Below are positions 9,825 to 17,836 of a stretch of DNA of 40,987 nucleotides, one piece after another (positions within the stretch are counted from its first letter, which is position 1; every line of letters begins with the position of its first letter). The notes beneath the pieces are model-generated. The model made no database searches. It saw only the letters and a program-made list of their open reading frames with translations, and was not told the DNA's origin. The DNA comes from Thermoanaerobaculia bacterium. GTDB taxonomy: Bacteria > Acidobacteriota > Thermoanaerobaculia > Multivoradales > JAGPDF01. Both the position numbers and the translations under genes were made by a program. The DNA lies in NCBI GenBank assembly GCA_018057705.1, contig JAGPDF010000007.1, positions 65,125-106,111 of the forward strand, in the 5' to 3' direction.

Positions 9825-10970
9825 ATGGACTTTGCCCTCACCGAAGAACAGCGCGCCATTCGTGACATGGCGCGAAAATTCGCCCTTGCCGAGGTCGATC
9901 CGATCGTCGACGAGATCGACGAAGCGCAACGCTTCCCGATCGAGGTGATGCGCAGGGCCGCCGACCTGGGCTTTCTCGGCATCATCTTCCCGGAGGAGTA
10001 CGGCGGCGCCGGCCTCGGCTACCTCGAGTACGTCCTGGTCGTGACCGAGCTCTCCAAAGTCGATCCGTCGGTCGGCATCAGCATCGCCGCCCACAACTCG
10101 CTCGGCACCAACCACATCTACAAGTTCGGCAGCCCCGAGCAGCGGGAGCGCTGGGTCAAGCCGCTCGCTACCGGTCAGAAGATCGCCGCCTGGGCCCTGA
10201 CCGAACCCGGCTCGGGCTCCGACGCGGCGGGTCTCCGCACGTCGGCCCGCAAAGTGGACGGCGGCTGGATCCTGAATGGCTCGAAGGCGTTCTGCACCCA
10301 TGGCACGGTGGGCGAGATCGCGGTGGTGCTGGCGATCTCCGACCCCGAGGGACGCAAGGGGCGCAACGTCTCGGCTTTCGTCCTCGAGAAGGGGATGCCA
10401 GGCTTCCGCGCCGGCAAGAAGGAGAACAAGCTCGGCATTCGCGCTTCCGACACCGCGGAGCTCGTGCTCGAAGAGTGCTTCGTCCCCGACTCCCATCTCC
10501 TCGGAAAGCCGGGCGAGGGATTTCGCCAGGCGCTCGCGGTACTCGACGGCGGCCGCATCTCGATCGCGGCGCTCGGCCTGGGAACGGCGATCGGCGCCTA
10601 CGAAACGGCGCTTGCCTATTCCAAGCAGCGTGAACAGTTCGGCCAGCCGATCGCCGAGTTTCAGGCGATCCGCTTCGCGCTCGCCGAGATGGCGACGCGC
10701 ATCGCTGCCGCCGAAGCGCTGACGTTCGCCGCCGCTACCGAGATGGACAACACCGGCAAAGTGACTCTCAAGGCTTCCGAGGCCAAGCTGATGACCGGCG
10801 AGGCGGCCGTCTTCTGCAGCGAGCGCGGCGTTCAGATTCACGGTGGCTACGGCTTCATCAAGGACTACCGCGCCGAGAAGTACTACCGCGACGCCAAGAT
10901 CTGCACGATCGGCGAAGGCACCAGCGAAGTGCAGCGGCTGGTGATCGCCCGCGAGCTCCTTCAGGCATGA
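9825..10970 (+). CDS. Acyl-CoA dehydrogenase
   Basis: The 381-residue flavoprotein introduces a trans-2,3 double bond into acyl-CoA and passes electrons to ETF. Family features are MDFALTEEQRAIRDMARKFA at the start, the FAD-contact motif WALTEPGSGSDAAGL, YSKQREQFGQPIAEFQ, and IHGGYGFIKDY near the end. The catalytic Glu is expected at E364 in IGEGTSEVQR, the short-chain/butyryl-CoA-type position. A good ribosome site (AGGAG) precedes the ATG. The stop overlaps the MeaB-type gene by 4 bases, and an epimerase follows, so a short- or branched-chain acyl-CoA substrate feeding propionyl-CoA and methylmalonyl-CoA is likely. Exact chain length cannot be read from the sequence. Confidence 0.95.
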   Translation: MDFALTEEQRAIRDMARKFALAEVDPIVDEIDEAQRFPIEVMRRAADLGFLGIIFPEEYGGAGLGYLEYVLVVTELSKVDPSVGISIAAHNSLGTNHIYKFGSPEQRERWVKPLATGQKIAAWALTEPGSGSDAAGLRTSARKVDGGWILNGSKAFCTHGTVGEIAVVLAISDPEGRKGRNVSAFVLEKGMPGFRAGKKENKLGIRASDTAELVLEECFVPDSHLLGKPGEGFRQALAVLDGGRISIAALGLGTAIGAYETALAYSKQREQFGQPIAEFQAIRFALAEMATRIAAAEALTFAAATEMDNTGKVTLKASEAKLMTGEAAVFCSERGVQIHGGYGFIKDYRAEKYYRDAKICTIGEGTSEVQRLVIARELLQA

Positions 10971-12067
10971 GCCGGGAGCCGTTCCGGGACCTCTCGGCCG
11001 AGGGTCTCGAGGATCTTCTCGCCCGGCTGGGTCGGCGCGAGACGCGCGCCGTCGCGCGGGCGATCTCGATCGTCGAGCGTGGAGGTCGCGGGCAGGCGGA
11101 GCTCCTCGGACGGGTCTACGCGGCGACCGGAAGGGCCCGGGTAGTCGGTATCACCGGCCCGCCGGGCGCCGGCAAGAGCACTCTCGTCGATCGCCTGGCG
11201 CAGGAGTGCCGGCGGCGCGGCGAGACGGTCGGCATCCTCTGTGTCGATCCGACCTCGCCGTTCACCGGCGGGGCGCTGCTCGGCGACCGGATCCGCATGC
11301 AGGGTCTGGCGACCGACCCGGGAGTCTTCATCCGCTCGATGGCGACGCGCGGCGCCATGGGAGGCCTGGCGCGGGCGACGCGCGATGCCGCCGATCTTCT
11401 CGACGCCGCAGGGTTCGACTGGGTGATCATCGAGACAGTCGGGGTGGGCCAGGACGAGATCGACGTGGTGTCGAGCGTGGATACGGTCCTGGTCGTCGCG
11501 GTGCCCGGACTGGGTGACGACATCCAGGCGATCAAGGCGGGGATCCTCGAGATCGCCGACATCTTCGTGCTCAACAAGGCCGACCGCGACGGTGCCGACC
11601 GGGTCGCGCACGACCTCGAGATGATGCTCTCGCTGGGGCATCACGGACATGCCGGGCACCGCGGCTTCCACGACGCCGACCCGCATGGTCACCATGGGCT
11701 GCAGGAGGGCGATGAAGACGACGCAGCCGAGGCGCAGCCAGCAAGATACTGGATGCCGCCGATCCTGCGCACCGTCGCGAGCCGCGGCGAAGGCATCGCC
11801 CCCCTCCTCGCCGCCATCGAGCGCCACCGTTCCCATCTCGCGGAGTCGGGGGAGCTTGCGACGCGCCGGCGCGGCCAGCTGAAGCTCCGGGTGGCGACGA
11901 TCCTCAAGGAGCGCGTGCTCGCTGCCGCTCGCCAGCATGCCGGCTTCGAACTCGCCATCGAACGCGGCCACGCTCTGCGTATCGATCCCTATGCGCTTTC
12001 GGCGGAGCTCTTCTCGGGAGTGCTCAAGGCCGAAGCGGCGCGTTCGGACTTCGGGGGGAGTGAATGA
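10967..12067 (+). CDS. meaB: MeaB/ArgK-type G3E GTPase with His-rich insertion
   Basis: The 366-residue protein is a GTPase that loads and protects adenosylcobalamin in methylmalonyl-CoA mutase. Walker A GPPGAGKS lies at 64-71, VDPTSPFTGGALLGDRIRMQ follows, FDWVIIETVGVGQDEIDVV is the switch region, and FVLNKADRDGAD the base-recognition motif. Residues 225-243 hold eight histidines (for example GHHGHAGH and PHGHHG) followed by an acidic run to about 255; most MeaB proteins pass straight from the LEMML helix to a short loop here. The insert recalls metal-storage tails of other G3E GTPases (HypB, CobW-like), but metal binding is inference. ATGA overlaps join it to both neighbours. Confidence 0.92.
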   Translation: MSREPFRDLSAEGLEDLLARLGRRETRAVARAISIVERGGRGQAELLGRVYAATGRARVVGITGPPGAGKSTLVDRLAQECRRRGETVGILCVDPTSPFTGGALLGDRIRMQGLATDPGVFIRSMATRGAMGGLARATRDAADLLDAAGFDWVIIETVGVGQDEIDVVSSVDTVLVVAVPGLGDDIQAIKAGILEIADIFVLNKADRDGADRVAHDLEMMLSLGHHGHAGHRGFHDADPHGHHGLQEGDEDDAAEAQPARYWMPPILRTVASRGEGIAPLLAAIERHRSHLAESGELATRRRGQLKLRVATILKERVLAAARQHAGFELAIERGHALRIDPYALSAELFSGVLKAEAARSDFGGSE

Positions 12068-12468
12068 TCCAGCGTATCGACCACATCGGCATCGCGGTGG
12101 TCTCGATCGCCGCGGCGCGCGTCTTCTACGAGGCGATGGGCCTCGTGGTGGAGGCGATCGAGGAGGTTCCGCAGGAGGGCGTGCGCGTCGCCATGATTCG
12201 CTGCGGCGAGTCGAAGATCGAGCTCCTCGAAGCGACTTCGCCCGACTCGGCGATCGCCCGCTTCCTCGAAAAGCGCGGCCCCGGCATCCACCACCTCTGC
12301 TTTGCCTCGGACGACCTCCAGCGCGACGACCGGATGCTGCGCGACGCCGGAGTGCTCCTCCTCCGGCCGGAGCCGACTCAGGGTGCCGGCGGCTGCTGGG
12401 TGCAGTTCGTCCACCCGAAGAGCGCCGGCGGTGTTCTGGTCGAGCTCTCGCAAGGGGAGCACGCGTGA
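12064..12468 (+). CDS. mce: Methylmalonyl-CoA epimerase
   Basis: The 134-residue vicinal-oxygen-chelate protein converts (S)- and (R)-methylmalonyl-CoA. It starts MIQRIDHIGIAV, giving the first metal ligand H7. GPGIHHLCFASDDL holds the second (H76 or H77), and GGVLVELSQ holds E127, the last ligand. Length and motif order match the family. Overlaps of 4 bases on both sides place it in one transcript with the acyl-CoA dehydrogenase and MeaB-type genes, a propionate/branched-chain acyl-CoA route to succinyl-CoA. The mutase itself is not in the window. Confidence 0.95.
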   Translation: MIQRIDHIGIAVVSIAAARVFYEAMGLVVEAIEEVPQEGVRVAMIRCGESKIELLEATSPDSAIARFLEKRGPGIHHLCFASDDLQRDDRMLRDAGVLLLRPEPTQGAGGCWVQFVHPKSAGGVLVELSQGEHA

Positions 12469-12827
12469 CCATCCGGCGCGGCGCCCTCGTGCTCGTGCAT
12501 CTGGTGAATCCGACGGAAAAGTTCTGGGGGGCGCTCGACCGGCTGGAGACCGTGGGAGTGACGTTCCGCGGCATCAGCCTCGACAGCTTCGAGGAGTGGG
12601 TGACCGAGCTCGCCCGCCGCGAACCCGGGGGTCTCGGTCTGGCGACGATGTTCGTGCCGCTCTTCCGGGTCGAGAGGATCTTCCTCGACGAGGAGGTCGG
12701 GGAGGTGGAGAGCTACCGCCGCCGCTTCGAACGCCGGGTTGGCGAGGGCGTCGAGAGCTTCGTGGCCTTGACGGGGGCGGAATCCGGCGATCCTTCGGAC
12801 CCCTCCGGATCCGCCCGTCCGTTCTAG
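12465..12827 (+). CDS. Conserved-looking small protein in the methylmalonyl-CoA operon
   Basis: The 120-residue protein starts at a GTG overlapping the epimerase stop. It reads as soluble and mixed alpha/beta, with VLVHLVNPTEKFWGALDRLE at the start and TMFVPLFRVERIFLDEEVGE in the middle. The tail is Ser/Pro/Asp-rich and probably disordered. I do not recognise the family. Strict translational coupling suggests a role with the acyl-CoA/methylmalonyl-CoA enzymes, perhaps regulatory, but that is inference from position alone. Its stop overlaps the end of the converging minus-strand gene by 4 bases. Confidence 0.75.
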   Translation: MTIRRGALVLVHLVNPTEKFWGALDRLETVGVTFRGISLDSFEEWVTELARREPGGLGLATMFVPLFRVERIFLDEEVGEVESYRRRFERRVGEGVESFVALTGAESGDPSDPSGSARPF

Positions 12828-13633
12828 AACACGACGTTCTGGACGAAGTAGGTCGGCAGGTCGACGCGCCCCGAGATGATCTCCGCAGCCTGCGCAGGCG
12901 TCAGCTGGAAACGGCCGCCGCGGCCGCCGGCAGGCCCGTCGCAGATCACTTCGAAGCCATCCACCCGGCCGGGGAACTTCTCGCGCGCACCGATCATCGC
13001 GCCGGCGCTCGCCCGGAGAGCATTGAAGACCTGAGTTTCCGAGGAGGTCTGGAAAACCAGACGCGGATTGCGTGCCGTCTCGCCCTGCTGGACTTCGAGG
13101 CTGGTGATGCCTCGTCCGAAGATGAATGTGCGGATCTCGGTGGACAGCGGCTCGTCACGCAGTGGCGCCTGGCCGGCGTTGTTGCGCGGCTCGCGCTCGG
13201 CCGCGCGACTGCCGGGCGTGGCGTCGAGAGCCACGGCGCCGGCGTCCTGCGATCCCTGGGCGGCGGCGCGCTGCTCGAGGAGGTCCTTGAGCGTCGACTT
13301 TCCGGGCGGCGGCGCGGTGTTCTTCTCGAGGCCGGTCGCCTTGCCGTTCTCGATCACGATCGCATTGCCCAGGTCGGTCCGGTTGGCGGCCTCGGTCTTG
13401 ACGAAGTCGATCTCCGCGAACGGCAACACCGTCTCGGTGCCGGAGGGCAACTGGAGGATCGCCTTGTCCCCTTTCACGACGTACTTCTTCTTGGTGATGA
13501 TGGTCGAGCCGTCCTTGAGGTGGACGGTATAGGCGGCGAGAGTTCCAGCCGAAAGAAGCCCCAGAACGGCGAGCAGCGCGAGCCGGAGCAGGAGACTGCC
13601 TGCCGGCCGGCGTGGGGGGAGCAGTCTTCGCAT
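12824..13633 (-). CDS. Exported hypothetical protein
   Basis: The 269-residue protein has an Arg-rich start and a hydrophobic core (LLLRLALLAVLGLLSAGTLA), a clear signal peptide. After it comes a small beta-rich segment (YTVHLKDGSTIITKKKYVVK, then LPFAEIDFVKTE), a fold frequent in exported Acidobacteriota proteins. A Pro/Ala/Gln linker and a C-terminal region (TFIFGRGITSLEVQQG to the end) follow. The ATG at 13633 is chosen over ATGs further upstream because AAGGAAAGG lies 6 bases before it. A TATACT box on the same strand lies about 30 bases upstream. The family is not recognised; a periplasmic or surface place is inferred. Confidence 0.75.
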   Translation of the reverse strand: MRRLLPPRRPAGSLLLRLALLAVLGLLSAGTLAAYTVHLKDGSTIITKKKYVVKGDKAILQLPSGTETVLPFAEIDFVKTEAANRTDLGNAIVIENGKATGLEKNTAPPPGKSTLKDLLEQRAAAQGSQDAGAVALDATPGSRAAEREPRNNAGQAPLRDEPLSTEIRTFIFGRGITSLEVQQGETARNPRLVFQTSSETQVFNALRASAGAMIGAREKFPGRVDGFEVICDGPAGGRGGRFQLTPAQAAEIISGRVDLPTYFVQNVVF

Positions 13634-13663
13634 GCGCGTCCTTTCCTTGACCATGAGAACGAT

Positions 13664-13669
13664 AGTATA
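13664..13669 (-). promoter_or_regulatory. Candidate -10 box TATACT for the exported protein
   Basis: TATACT on the minus strand lies in an AT-rich spot 30 bases upstream of the ATG, giving a short leader with a good ribosome site. No convincing -35 box was found. Confidence 0.35.
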
Positions 13670-13746
13670 AGGGCTTCGGACGGCCACCGCGGCCGGCCCG
13701 GCCAGGTTCGCCGACGCGTGTTTCTCCAGGAGGTTCCGTCCCGCCC

Positions 13747-14871
13747 ATGACCCCCATTCGCCCCGCCCTGCTCGTGCTCGAAGACGGCTCGGTCCATGAA
13801 GGGCGCGCCGTCGCCCGCGGCACGCGTTTTGGAGAGGTGGTCTTCAACACCGCCATGAGCGGTTACCAGGAGGTCCTTACCGACCCCTCCTATCGCGGGC
13901 AGATCGTCGTCATGACGCAGCCGCACATCGGCAACTACGGCATGAACCCAGGAAACGCCGAGTCGGAGCGCATCTGGGTGGAAGGCTTCATCGCCCGCCA
14001 GTTCACCGCTGTGCCCTCGAACTTCGCCAGCGAAGGCGGGCTGGTCGCCGACCTGCAGAAGAGCGGCGTTCCGGCGCTCGACGGCATCGACACCCGGGCG
14101 CTGGTCCGCAAGCTCCGCGAGCGCGGCGCCCTGCGCGGCGTCCTGACGACCGAACGCAGCGACGTCGCGGCACTCGTCGCAGAGGTGCGGGAGTTCCCGG
14201 TCATGACCGGTCGCGCCCTGGTCGACGAGGTCACCTGCAGCGCGGCCTACGAGCTCCCGGTCGATGCCGGGGTCGAGGAGCTCTGCCATCTCGCGGTCCT
14301 CGACTTCGGGATCAAGCGCAACATCCTGCGCTCGCTCTCCGCGCGTGGCGCCCGGCTCACCGTGCTGCCGGCGCGCACCCCGGCGGCCGACGTCCTTGCC
14401 CTCGACGTCGACGGCATCGTGCTCTCGAACGGGCCGGGCGATCCGGAGCCGCTCGTGGACGTCATCGCCGCGGTGCGCGAGCTCGCCGACTCCGGCCTCC
14501 CGACTTTCGGTATCTGCCTCGGGCATCAGCTGCTCGGGCTCGCGATGGGCGGCCGGACGTTCAAGCTCAAGTTCGGCCACCACGGCGGCAATCAACCCGT
14601 GGTCGACCTCGCCACGCGCGCGGTCACCATCACCAGCCAGAACCACGGCTTCGCGGTCGACCCGGACTCGCTTCCCCGGGGCTGCGTCGCGACCGAGATC
14701 AACCTGAACGACGGCACGGTGGAGGCGTTCGCGGTCACCGGACGGCCGATCCTCTCGGTGCAGTACCACCCCGAGGCAGCCCCCGGTCCGCACGACGCCA
14801 GCCCGCTCTTCGGCCGCTTCCTCGATCTCGTGGCGGCCAGGGCGCACGGCGCCCGTACCGCTCGGGTGTGA
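13747..14871 (+). CDS. carA: Carbamoyl-phosphate synthase small subunit
   Basis: The 374-residue protein hydrolyses glutamine and channels ammonia to CarB for carbamoyl phosphate, used for pyrimidines and arginine. The N-terminal domain shows the conserved [38 protein letters not shown] and [12 protein letters not shown]. The class I glutamine amidotransferase domain holds C257 in [13 protein letters not shown] and H341/E343 in [14 protein letters not shown]. An AGGAGGT ribosome site lies about 12 bases upstream of the ATG, slightly far. carB is not next to it; a LolC-type permease overlaps its stop by 4 bases. Divergent from the exported-protein gene. Identification is firm. Confidence 0.97.
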   Translation: MTPIRPALLVLEDGSVHEGRAVARGTRFGEVVFNTAMSGYQEVLTDPSYRGQIVVMTQPHIGNYGMNPGNAESERIWVEGFIARQFTAVPSNFASEGGLVADLQKSGVPALDGIDTRALVRKLRERGALRGVLTTERSDVAALVAEVREFPVMTGRALVDEVTCSAAYELPVDAGVEELCHLAVLDFGIKRNILRSLSARGARLTVLPARTPAADVLALDVDGIVLSNGPGDPEPLVDVIAAVRELADSGLPTFGICLGHQLLGLAMGGRTFKLKFGHHGGNQPVVDLATRAVTITSQNHGFAVDPDSLPRGCVATEINLNDGTVEAFAVTGRPILSVQYHPEAAPGPHDASPLFGRFLDLVAARAHGARTARV

Positions 14872-16115
14872 CCGCCTCGCCGAGGCCGCCCGCGGACCTC
14901 CCGACGCCGCTCTCGGGCTCCCTGCTTTACGCTCTCGCCCTGCGCTTCCTGCGCGGGAGGGGGAGCCGGCTGCTGTCGTCGACGGCGATGGCGGCGCTCG
15001 CCGCTTCGACGCTGGGCGTCACCGCCATGGGCGTGGCGATGGCGCTGATGACCGGCTACCGCGGCGATCTGCAGAAGAAGCTCGTGGGAGGCAACGCCGC
15101 CGTCCTGGTCTATCCGCCGCTCGAGCTCGAACGCAGCGATCGCGGCCTCCGCCTGGCGGAGGAGATCCGCCAACTTCCCGAAGTGACCCGGGTCGACCGC
15201 GTGGCCTACGTACAGGGGGTGATGGCGACCGGCCGGCAGGAAGCCGAAGTGACGCTGCGCGGCGCCGCGCCGGGCGCCGGGCTCCTGCAGGCGACCGCGG
15301 CCGAGCTCGCGGCAGACGCCGACGGCATCCCCGGAGTCGTCCTCGGAGTCGATCTCGCGCACGACCTCGGCGCCGCCCCCGGAGATCGTCTGCGGCTCGT
15401 CGTGGTCGCGATGGGGGAGGGCGCGCCGAAGTTCGTCTATCGCACGCTGCGCTTCGCCGGCACCTTCTCGACCGGATTCTCGGAGTTCGACCGCGAATGG
15501 GCGGTGGCTGCGCGCGAGACGGTGGCGGCGCTCGCACCGGAGGGGATGGAGAGCCTGGAGGTGAGCGTCGGCGACCTGGATCGCGCGCCGGCGGTGGCCG
15601 AGGCGATCCGGGCGCAGGCGCCTGAGGGCACGCTGGTGACCGACTGGAAGGAGCTCAACCGTGAGCTCTTCTCGGCTCTTGCGCTGCAAAAGGCGGCGCT
15701 CTTTCTGCTCCTCGGGCTGATCGTCCTGGTCTCGACCTTCAACGTGGCGTCGAGCCTGGTGGTGCTGGTGCGCGAGCGCCGGAGGGACCTCGGTGTCCTC
15801 GCCGCCCTCGGCCTCGCGCCGCAGCGCATGCGCTGGGTTTTCCTGCTCTACGGCGGCGCACTGGGGGCGACCGGCACGCTCGCCGGGCTGCTCCTCGCGG
15901 GGGCGATCTCCTGGGTGATGAACAGGTTCGAGCTCATCTCGTTCGGCCCGGAGATCGCCTCGATCTACTTCCTGCGCGCCGTGCCGTTCGAGTTGACCCT
16001 CGCCGACGCCGGCTGGATCGGCCTGTTCACCCTCGGCATCACCCTGGTCTCGTGCTGGCTCCCCTCGCGCCGCGCCCTCACCCTCGACCCCTCCGCCGCT
16101 CTGCGCTACGAGTAG
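14868..16115 (+). CDS. LolC/LolE-type ABC transporter permease (FtsX family)
   Basis: The 415-residue membrane protein starts at a GTG that overlaps the carA stop. It has one N-terminal helix ([20 protein letters not shown]), a large periplasmic MacB-PCD-type domain (about 60-270), and three C-terminal helices beginning [20 protein letters not shown] and ending near the [16 protein letters not shown] tail typical of FtsX/LolCE proteins. LolC/E pulls lipoproteins from the inner membrane for delivery to the outer membrane, powered by LolD; no lolD is next to it here. Which FtsX subfamily it belongs to is less sure than the fold. A candidate terminator lies about 215 bases downstream. Confidence 0.87.
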   Translation: MTASPRPPADLPTPLSGSLLYALALRFLRGRGSRLLSSTAMAALAASTLGVTAMGVAMALMTGYRGDLQKKLVGGNAAVLVYPPLELERSDRGLRLAEEIRQLPEVTRVDRVAYVQGVMATGRQEAEVTLRGAAPGAGLLQATAAELAADADGIPGVVLGVDLAHDLGAAPGDRLRLVVVAMGEGAPKFVYRTLRFAGTFSTGFSEFDREWAVAARETVAALAPEGMESLEVSVGDLDRAPAVAEAIRAQAPEGTLVTDWKELNRELFSALALQKAALFLLLGLIVLVSTFNVASSLVVLVRERRRDLGVLAALGLAPQRMRWVFLLYGGALGATGTLAGLLLAGAISWVMNRFELISFGPEIASIYFLRAVPFELTLADAGWIGLFTLGITLVSCWLPSRRALTLDPSAALRYE

Positions 16116-16329
16116 CGCGCGAGGCGGCTGCCTGCCGCAAGCCAGTCGGAAACCCGGAGCACGGGCAGGGACGAGTGACGGGGGGGCCTTGTGGGCCCCC
16201 CCGGCTCGGTTGGATCGCGCGACTCGCAGCGAGCGCGGAGTGGGAGGACTGCGACGAACGGAACGCTTCGTTCCGTCGGCGGGGACCCTTGAACCCGGAG
16301 CGGACGCCCCCGGTAGCTCCCCGGCGGGA

Positions 16330-16355
16330 AGAGCGGCCCGAAGGCCGCGCTCTTT
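16330..16355 (+). terminator. Candidate intrinsic terminator
   Basis: AGAGC-GGCC-CGAA-GGCC-GC-GCTCT folds into a GC-rich stem with a two-base bulge and is followed by a short T run (TTTGCT). It may end the carA-permease transcript, though it lies far from the stop codon. Confidence 0.35.
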
Positions 16356-16479
16356 GCTACATAGAGTCATACGCAACAGGTGGCGTTTGGGTTTGAGGGG
16401 GTGGAAAGATGTGGAGAATTTCACGCGGTGAAGCCATCTGCAGCCCTGCTCTTGCCGGAGAGAAATGTGAGAGATAGGC

Positions 16480-16500
16480 GCCAGCCGCTTTTTGGCTGGC
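16480..16500 (+). repeat. REP-like palindrome, left of transposase
   Basis: GCCAGCC and GGCTGGC form a perfect 7-bp stem around GCTTTTT. The 13-base segment GCCAGCCGCTTTT recurs exactly, inverted, on the other side of the transposase gene at 17742-17754. Confidence 0.65.
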
Positions 16501-16746
16501 CGTCTTTCGAAGGCTCCTTGGCTGCGAGGATGCCATTTGCGACGTGGAGAGGTGATCCTCTCTGCCTCACGCATCTGGGGGGGCCGAATCGAAGGAAACC
16601 AGGAGCCGCGGTGGCGGCGAAGTCGTCCTTGTGACTTCGGAAATCGACCTCGAGCGCGAAGGTCTGTATGGCAGGCGTACCTTAGGCCAAGGGAGGCCTG
16701 AGGAGGCCACCCGGTTGCGGAGCGCTTGCAGTTCCCTGCGGGAGTT

Positions 16747-17679
16747 CTAGCCGCTTCTGGCAGCAAATCGCACCGGGAGGGCTGGGGGGAAGGCCCCTTC
16801 GGGGAACTCGACCTCTCGCACCCCGGAGCGGAACAGCTGCGATGCGTGCCGGTAGGCGGCGAAAAAGCTGAAGTAGGCCCGGCGAAGGGCTCGCCGCACC
16901 TCCGGCGCGACGGCATGAACGAGCGGTGCCGGGGCTTTCTTGATCGGGTCCGGCTCGTGATGCGGGTCCTGGCGGCAGATCGCCTCGCAACCGAGCGGCG
17001 GAATGCCCGTCTCTTCTTCGCGCTGTCGCCCGTCGGCCTCGATCTCCTCGATCATTTCCTGGATGCGAGCGCGATAGACCTGAGGCTCCAGCTTCTCCCA
17101 GCAGGGCAGCGGAGCGAGCGTGAGCTGCTCGCGCTCGATGGAGGCTTCCGGATCCAGGGGCTGGCTCTTGCGCCGCGACTTGGATTCAAGGCTCCGGTTT
17201 CTCCAGAAACCGGAGACGGTCTTGCCTTCGGCGAGGGCCCGGGCGCAGTGGGCTCCGGGCCAGTCGTAGGGCGAGGCGACGAGCCCCTCCTTGACGCCTT
17301 GTGCCAGGAGATAGGAGAGCCGGCTCACCTGGGCCGATTCCTCGCTGGAAACTTGAATCGCCTGGTATCTGCGCCCCCAGAACTTCTCGCGCCAGCGCGC
17401 CAGGCGGCCGGCCTCGCGGGCGAGGTTGGAGTTGAAGTAGTTCATGAAGGAGGCGAGCTGCTGGACGTCGGCGACACTCACGAGGAGGTGGTAGTGGTTG
17501 GAGAGGAAGGCGTAGGCGTGCACCGCCACTCCAAAGAGGCGCGCGGCGCGGGCGAGTATGCCGAGCGTGATTTCGATAAGGAGGGCCGAAGGTCGCAGGA
17601 GCAGGCGACCCTGGACCGTCCGGCAGGTGAGCTCGAACAGCGCCCCTCCGGGGGGTACGTAGCGCAGTCTTCTTGCCAT
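16747..17679 (-). CDS. REP-associated tyrosine transposase (RAYT, Y1/HUH family)
   Basis: The 310-residue protein is an IS200/IS605-related single-strand DNA endonuclease. The HUH metal motif is HYH (H62, H64) in AYAFLSNHYHLLVSV. The family frame FMNYFNSNLAREAG and KFWGRRYQAI surrounds candidate catalytic tyrosines (Y81 or Y105; the sequence alone does not decide). It starts MARRLRYVPPGGALFELTCR, typical of the family. RAYTs are single-copy, host-tamed enzymes that cut and spread REP palindromes instead of moving their own gene. The REP-like repeats on both sides fit this. The C-terminal part after residue 190 is charged and variable. A perfect 10-bp stem lies within the coding region. Confidence 0.9.
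   Translation of the reverse strand: MARRLRYVPPGGALFELTCRTVQGRLLLRPSALLIEITLGILARAARLFGVAVHAYAFLSNHYHLLVSVADVQQLASFMNYFNSNLAREAGRLARWREKFWGRRYQAIQVSSEESAQVSRLSYLLAQGVKEGLVASPYDWPGAHCARALAEGKTVSGFWRNRSLESKSRRKSQPLDPEASIEREQLTLAPLPCWEKLEPQVYRARIQEMIEEIEADGRQREEETGIPPLGCEAICRQDPHHEPDPIKKAPAPLVHAVAPEVRRALRRAYFSFFAAYRHASQLFRSGVREVEFPEGAFPPALPVRFAARSG
17192..17215 (-). repeat. Perfect 10-bp stem-loop within the transposase gene
   Basis: CTCCGGTTTC-TCCA-GAAACCGGAG (plus-strand view) is an exact inverted repeat inside the region encoding the transposase residues around FWRNRS. A smaller CTTG-GATT-CAAG palindrome directly precedes it. Confidence 0.65.
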
Positions 17680-17741
17680 GCAGGTAAGGACGGAAGAAGG
17701 CCCGGCTATCTGACAGGAGGGCGAAGATCAGTCGCCAGGTG

Positions 17742-17785
17742 AAAAGCGGCTGGCACCCTGCAGTGGAAAGCGGCTGGCACCCTGC
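17742..17785 (-). repeat. Two direct REP-like units, right of transposase
   Basis: AAAGCGGCTGGCACCCTGC occurs at 17743-17761 and 17767-17785, a 24-base period. The first 12-13 bases of each are the reverse complement of the GCCAGCCGCTTTT unit on the far side of the transposase. They lie upstream of the transposase start and of the ClC gene. Confidence 0.7.
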
Positions 17786-17820
17786 GGGCAGCAGCGGCCC
17801 CATCCCTCCCCCTGACTTGA

Positions 17821-17826
17821 TACATT
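17821..17826 (+). promoter_or_regulatory. TANNNT -10 box for ClC gene
   Basis: TACATT ends 10 bases before the ATG at 17837. A weak GGAG lies between, so the transcript is either leaderless or has a very short leader. No -35 was recognised. Confidence 0.35.
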
Positions 17827-17836
17827 CCGGAGCTTC

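Larger units (their letters stand above)
16116..16746. other. Non-coding stretch with several palindromes
   Basis: No convincing gene is seen in about 630 bases between the permease and the transposase; short open frames here lack ribosome sites and family features. Four stem-loops are visible: ACGGAACG-CTT-CGTTCCGT (16258-16276), a terminator-like stem (16330-16355), the REP-like GCCAGCC/GGCTGGC palindrome (16480-16500), and GAGAGG-TGAT-CCTCTC (16547-16562). The concentration of palindromes beside a Y1 transposase suggests REP-type repeats or the remains of a mobile element. Confidence 0.5.

Noticed and set aside
16189-16701. Short open frames between the permease and transposase
   Set aside because: They overlap palindromes, have no ribosome sites and no family-like sequence.
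17742-17785. CRISPR-like repeat
   Set aside because: Only two units with a 5-base gap; they match the REP-like unit across the transposase.
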